Below the pieces are notes generated by a model. The model did not search any database. It saw nothing but the letters and a program-made list of their open reading frames with translations, and was not told the origin of the DNA. From contig FR901623.1 in assembly GCA_000438015.1 (NCBI GenBank), forward strand, positions 28,702 to 37,553: a DNA stretch of 8,852 nt, written 5' to 3'. Both the position numbers and the translations under genes were made by a program. Shown piece after piece: positions 6,662 to 8,852 of this stretch; the first letter of the stretch is position 1; each line of letters opens with the position of its first letter. The stretch comes from Coraliomargarita sp. CAG:312 (GTDB taxonomy: Bacteria; Verrucomicrobiota; Verrucomicrobiia; Opitutales; Intestinicryptomonadaceae).

Positions 6662-7807
6662 ATGGCAGAAACCTGGAAATCTTACATACGCCTTTGCGCT
6701 ATACCAGAAATAGGCGCGGTCACGGCGATGCGCCTGATAAACGCATTCGGATCCCCCGAAGGCGTGTTCGCAGCAACTCGCGAGGAGCTGACGGCGGTGG
6801 ATAAAATAGGAATAAAAACAGCGGATTCCATTATAGAAAATAAAGACCTTATAGACATGGAAAGAATCTGCGACAAGATGAACAGGCTTGGGGCCCGTTA
6901 TCTGTGTTTCAAGGATTCTAAATATCCCGTCCAACTAAAAAAAATCCCGGATTTGCCAGTAGGTTTTTATTATATAGGCGAATGCGATTTTAACTCTCCA
7001 TGCATATCGATAATAGGTTCGCGCAACTGCACAGTTTACGGCCAGATTGTTGCCAAAAAGTTCGCTGCGGCATTCGCGCGCGCGGGAATTACAGTTGTAA
7101 GCGGAATGGCGCGCGGAATAGATTCCGCCGCACATTGGGGCGCACTTGAAGCCGGAGGGAAAACTATCGCCGTTTTGGGGTGCGGGGCAGATGTAATATA
7201 TCCCCCGGAAAATGTGGATCTTTACAAACGAATTATAGAAAGCGGGGCGGTTGTTTCCGAATTCCCGCTTGGAACCAGGGCGGATAAGCAGACATTTCCC
7301 ATTAGGAATAGAATAGTATCGGGCCTTTCCCTTGCCACCATTGTCGTAGAATCGGACTCCCGAGGAGGGAGCCTAATAACAGCACGGCTGGCAGGCGAAC
7401 AAGGACGGGACGTGTTCGCAATACCCGGGCGCATAGATTCCGATTCCAGCCGCGGATGCAACGCTCTTATCAGAGACGGGGCAACTCTCGCAACCTGCCC
7501 GGAGGATGTACTAGACTCGCTAAAATTTTCCGGGCAACTTCAAATAAATTTTCAAAAACCGGCCTTTCAAAAGGGGAAAACAGCCCCTGCGCCCCCTTCC
7601 TCAAATGCATCCAAACGCCAAAGCCTCGAACTAGGCGGAGACGAAGCGGCCATATACGAGTGCCTAAAGCAATACGACAGCTTGGAGGCTGACGAAATTT
7701 CCGAAAAGAGCGGCCTGCCTATTGCAAAATGCCTCCCAGCCTTATTAATGCTGGAGATAAAAAAAATCGCATCCAAAGACGCCGGAGGGCGCTGGAAAAT
7801 AAGATAG
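6662..7807 (+). CDS. dprA: DNA processing protein DprA (Smf family, RecA loader)
   Basis: Cytoplasmic single-strand DNA binding protein that protects incoming DNA during natural transformation and loads RecA on it; it is also common in bacteria not known to be competent. The 381 residues show the classic three parts. First is an N-terminal helix-hairpin-helix region (about 8-62, IPEIG and DKIGIKTAD). The Rossmann-like domain (about 80-292) has SIIGSRNCTVYG (116-127), VVSGMARGIDSAAH (145-158), GKTIAVLGCGADVIYPPEN (166-184), FPIRNRIVSGLS (212-223), RGGSLITA (234-241) and FAIPGRI (252-258). After a Gln/Lys/Pro/Ser-rich linker (about 294-323) comes a winged-helix domain (about 324-381). The last domain is absent from some DprA proteins. 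It is convergent with trmH, 32 bases away. Family identity is very secure; actual competence cannot be inferred. Confidence 0.96.
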   Translation: MAETWKSYIRLCAIPEIGAVTAMRLINAFGSPEGVFAATREELTAVDKIGIKTADSIIENKDLIDMERICDKMNRLGARYLCFKDSKYPVQLKKIPDLPVGFYYIGECDFNSPCISIIGSRNCTVYGQIVAKKFAAAFARAGITVVSGMARGIDSAAHWGALEAGGKTIAVLGCGADVIYPPENVDLYKRIIESGAVVSEFPLGTRADKQTFPIRNRIVSGLSLATIVVESDSRGGSLITARLAGEQGRDVFAIPGRIDSDSSRGCNALIRDGATLATCPEDVLDSLKFSGQLQINFQKPAFQKGKTAPAPPSSNASKRQSLELGGDEAAIYECLKQYDSLEADEISEKSGLPIAKCLPALLMLEIKKIASKDAGGRWKIR

Positions 7808-7833
7808 CCAGATGCCTCCGGCATAAAGCTATC
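7803..7833. terminator. Interrupted hairpin between convergent dprA and trmH (likely terminator)
   Basis: GATAGC (7803-7808) pairs with GCTATC (7828-7833), and inside it ATGCC (7812-7816) pairs with GGCAT (7820-7824) around a three-base loop. The two stems are separated by a 3x3 internal loop. The structure starts within the last codons of dprA and fills most of the convergent gap. Read on the minus strand it is followed by the T-rich TTATTTTCC, so it best fits a terminator for trmH. On the plus strand the tail (CCGCATTTATTCC) is poor. Confidence 0.5.
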
Positions 7834-7839
7834 CCGCAT

Positions 7840-8541
7840 TTATTCCAAATTTCCGCTGTCGCCGGTTGAAATCTCCAGCCATTTCAACATTAACAGCTCC
7901 CGCTCTTTGCTTGTCAATTTCCACGAATCTCCTGAACATCTCATCCGGCGCGATAAGTTTGAGAGGCAAAGCGCTGAAAATACAGACAAATTAAAGCTCT
8001 GGGCAAACCCCAACATAGGCATTGAAAACATAAAGTCGGCCATATTGTGCGCGGTTTCCGAAAGGCCGTCGAATTCGGATCCTATCATAAGCGCAACGGG
8101 AATGTCCGCCGGAACGTCGTCTATGCTTCCTGCTCCATCCTTCAACGTGGAGGCTGCAAGCGCGTATCCGCGAGACTTTATTTCAGAAAGCGCCGCCCGC
8201 GTATTTTCAAGATGCTCTGCCAACAGCTTTTCCCTGCCCATTCCAACCTTGGAAGGACGGGCTAAACTGGAAGTGTGGCGAATTATGTCCATCCATTTTG
8301 AAACTCCCGTATCGACATTCGAACTTATTTTTGCCCTGTACCGGTTCTCAATAATATGAACTTCCTGCAATCCGAATGCATCGCAATTGCGGAGCACTGC
8401 GGCAGCGTTGTGCGGCTGGAATACGTCTTCAAGAACCAATATGATTTTGCGCGTCCTAAAATCAAGGGCGCGCGACAGCCGAGCAAAACGCGCGCGTGTC
8501 AATCGCCCCGAAAGAACTGCTATTTTTTCAGAAACCGTCAT
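7840..8541 (-). CDS. trmH: SPOUT (SpoU/TrmH family) RNA 2'-O-methyltransferase
   Basis: An S-adenosylmethionine-dependent enzyme of the trefoil-knot SPOUT class. The most likely role is tRNA guanosine-18 2'-O-methylation (TrmH), because the protein lacks the L30e-like N-terminal domain of RlmB and has TrmH-like size (233 residues; E. coli TrmH has 229). Motif 1 is NAAAVLRNCDAFG (45-57), with Asn45 and catalytic Arg51. Motif 2 is GSEFDGLS (154-161). Motif 3 is MPMLGFAQSFNLSVFSAL (174-191), forming the knot and SAM site; the usual SLN reads SFN. An extended loop (about 91-112) lies between motifs 1 and 2. The start at 8541 overlaps the stop of the upstream gene (ATGA) and has a GAGGA sequence nine bases before it, the clearest ribosome site in the window. 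The exact RNA target is inferred. Confidence 0.88.
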   Translation of the reverse strand: MTVSEKIAVLSGRLTRARFARLSRALDFRTRKIILVLEDVFQPHNAAAVLRNCDAFGLQEVHIIENRYRAKISSNVDTGVSKWMDIIRHTSSLARPSKVGMGREKLLAEHLENTRAALSEIKSRGYALAASTLKDGAGSIDDVPADIPVALMIGSEFDGLSETAHNMADFMFSMPMLGFAQSFNLSVFSALCLSNLSRRMRCSGDSWKLTSKERELLMLKWLEISTGDSGNLE

Positions 8542-8852
8542 TTTGGGAAATCCTCATGGTTGGGGCGGGAACATAAATTGGGATAAGCGTCCAGGGCAAA
8601 CGGCTTGTCGGAGTTGCCGCCTTCCAAAAGATAGCGGTCGCAAACCTTTAGAAGGTCATCCAATCCCCTAGCCCTTCTCATGTGGTATAGGAATTCTCCG
8701 CGCTCGTCCACGCCGGTTGCTATAAAATTTATGAATTTCTTCAGGCGGGAATCAATATGTTTTATACTATCCTTCAAAGTTAGGCAGTTTCGCAATAAAT
8801 CGTCAATATATTCGCGCACATCGCACAGCTTGGGGCGGTATATTTCCCGCCC
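8538..8852 (-). CDS. Unrecognised protein, C-terminal 104 residues (5' end outside window)
   Basis: An open frame runs from the right window edge to a TGA at 8540-8538 without interruption. I do not recognise the family. The visible part is hydrophilic and probably helical over its first two thirds, beginning GREIYRPKLCDVREY and containing DERGEFLYHMRRARGL and DDLLKVCDRYLLEGG. It ends with a proline- and Cys-containing tail (ALDAYPNLCSRPNHEDFPK). There is no membrane segment or signal visible. A GTG at 8819 could act as a start, but the frame stays open upstream of it to the edge, so it is more likely internal. It is judged real because its stop overlaps the trmH start by ATGA, it carries the trmH ribosome site, its codon use (many ATA Ile) resembles the neighbours, and no better gene lies on the other strand. 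Function unknown. Confidence 0.7.
   Translation of the reverse strand, partial: GREIYRPKLCDVREYIDDLLRNCLTLKDSIKHIDSRLKKFINFIATGVDERGEFLYHMRRARGLDDLLKVCDRYLLEGGNSDKPFALDAYPNLCSRPNHEDFPK
8551..8555 (-). promoter_or_regulatory. Ribosome binding site of trmH
   Basis: GAGGA on the minus strand, nine bases before the trmH ATG and inside the end of the preceding coding region. It supports the 8541 start and is the only convincing Shine-Dalgarno sequence next to a start in the window. Confidence 0.55.

Noticed and set aside
7907..8359. Open frame of 150 codons on the plus strand opposite trmH
   Set aside because: trmH has all three SPOUT motifs on the minus strand; the opposite frame has no family features.
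1..8852. A novel defence, mobile or CRISPR-type system
   Set aside because: All genes but the right-edge fragment fall in well-known housekeeping families. No direct repeats, transposase, integrase, toxin-antitoxin pair, att-like repeats or tRNA cloverleaf was seen.

Overview
This window is a compact bacterial chromosome segment of housekeeping genes with almost no spare DNA: seven complete genes plus two cut off by the window edges. No mobile element, CRISPR array, RNA gene or phage remnant was seen. The base composition is moderate by eye (clearly neither GC- nor AT-extreme), isoleucine is written mostly as ATA, and nearly all starts lack a Shine-Dalgarno sequence. DXP-dependent vitamin B6 synthesis (PdxJ) together with TrkA/TrkH potassium uptake points to a Gram-negative-type lineage. 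Verrucomicrobiota or Bacteroidota are my best guesses, but the sequence alone does not settle this.

Layout. (1) Minus strand, 1-936: pyrB, aspartate carbamoyltransferase, running off the left edge within a few codons of its expected end. (2) 937-1081: a short AT-rich divergent spacer with candidate promoter elements. (3) Plus strand, 1082-6609: a tight run trkA, trkH, pdxJ, acpS, nnr. trkA/trkH and acpS/nnr overlap by ATGA, and the other gaps are 23 and 8 bases, so this is very probably one operon. (4) 6610-6661: an AT-rich 52-base gap, then dprA on the plus strand (6662-7807). (5) 7803-7833: an interrupted hairpin at the junction of convergent dprA and trmH. (6) Minus strand: trmH (7840-8541), whose start overlaps the stop of an unrecognised gene entering from the right edge (8538-8852).

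How the genes fit together. The operon mixes membrane transport (TrkA gating subunit and TrkH potassium channel) with cofactor chemistry: PdxJ makes pyridoxine 5'-phosphate, AcpS puts 4'-phosphopantetheine on acyl carrier protein, and Nnr repairs hydrated NAD(P)H. pdxJ-acpS is a known conserved pair (also adjacent in E. coli), and acpS-nnr is a recurring pair in several phyla. DprA loads RecA on incoming single-stranded DNA in naturally competent bacteria. TrmH is a SPOUT tRNA/rRNA 2'-O-methyltransferase.

Nothing here looks like a new defence or mobile system. The observations most worth following up are an Nnr whose epimerase half has lost several conserved K+/substrate positions while its dehydratase half looks better kept, a TrkA whose second nucleotide-binding loop lacks the usual glycines, the near absence of Shine-Dalgarno sequences, and the unidentified protein translationally coupled to trmH.
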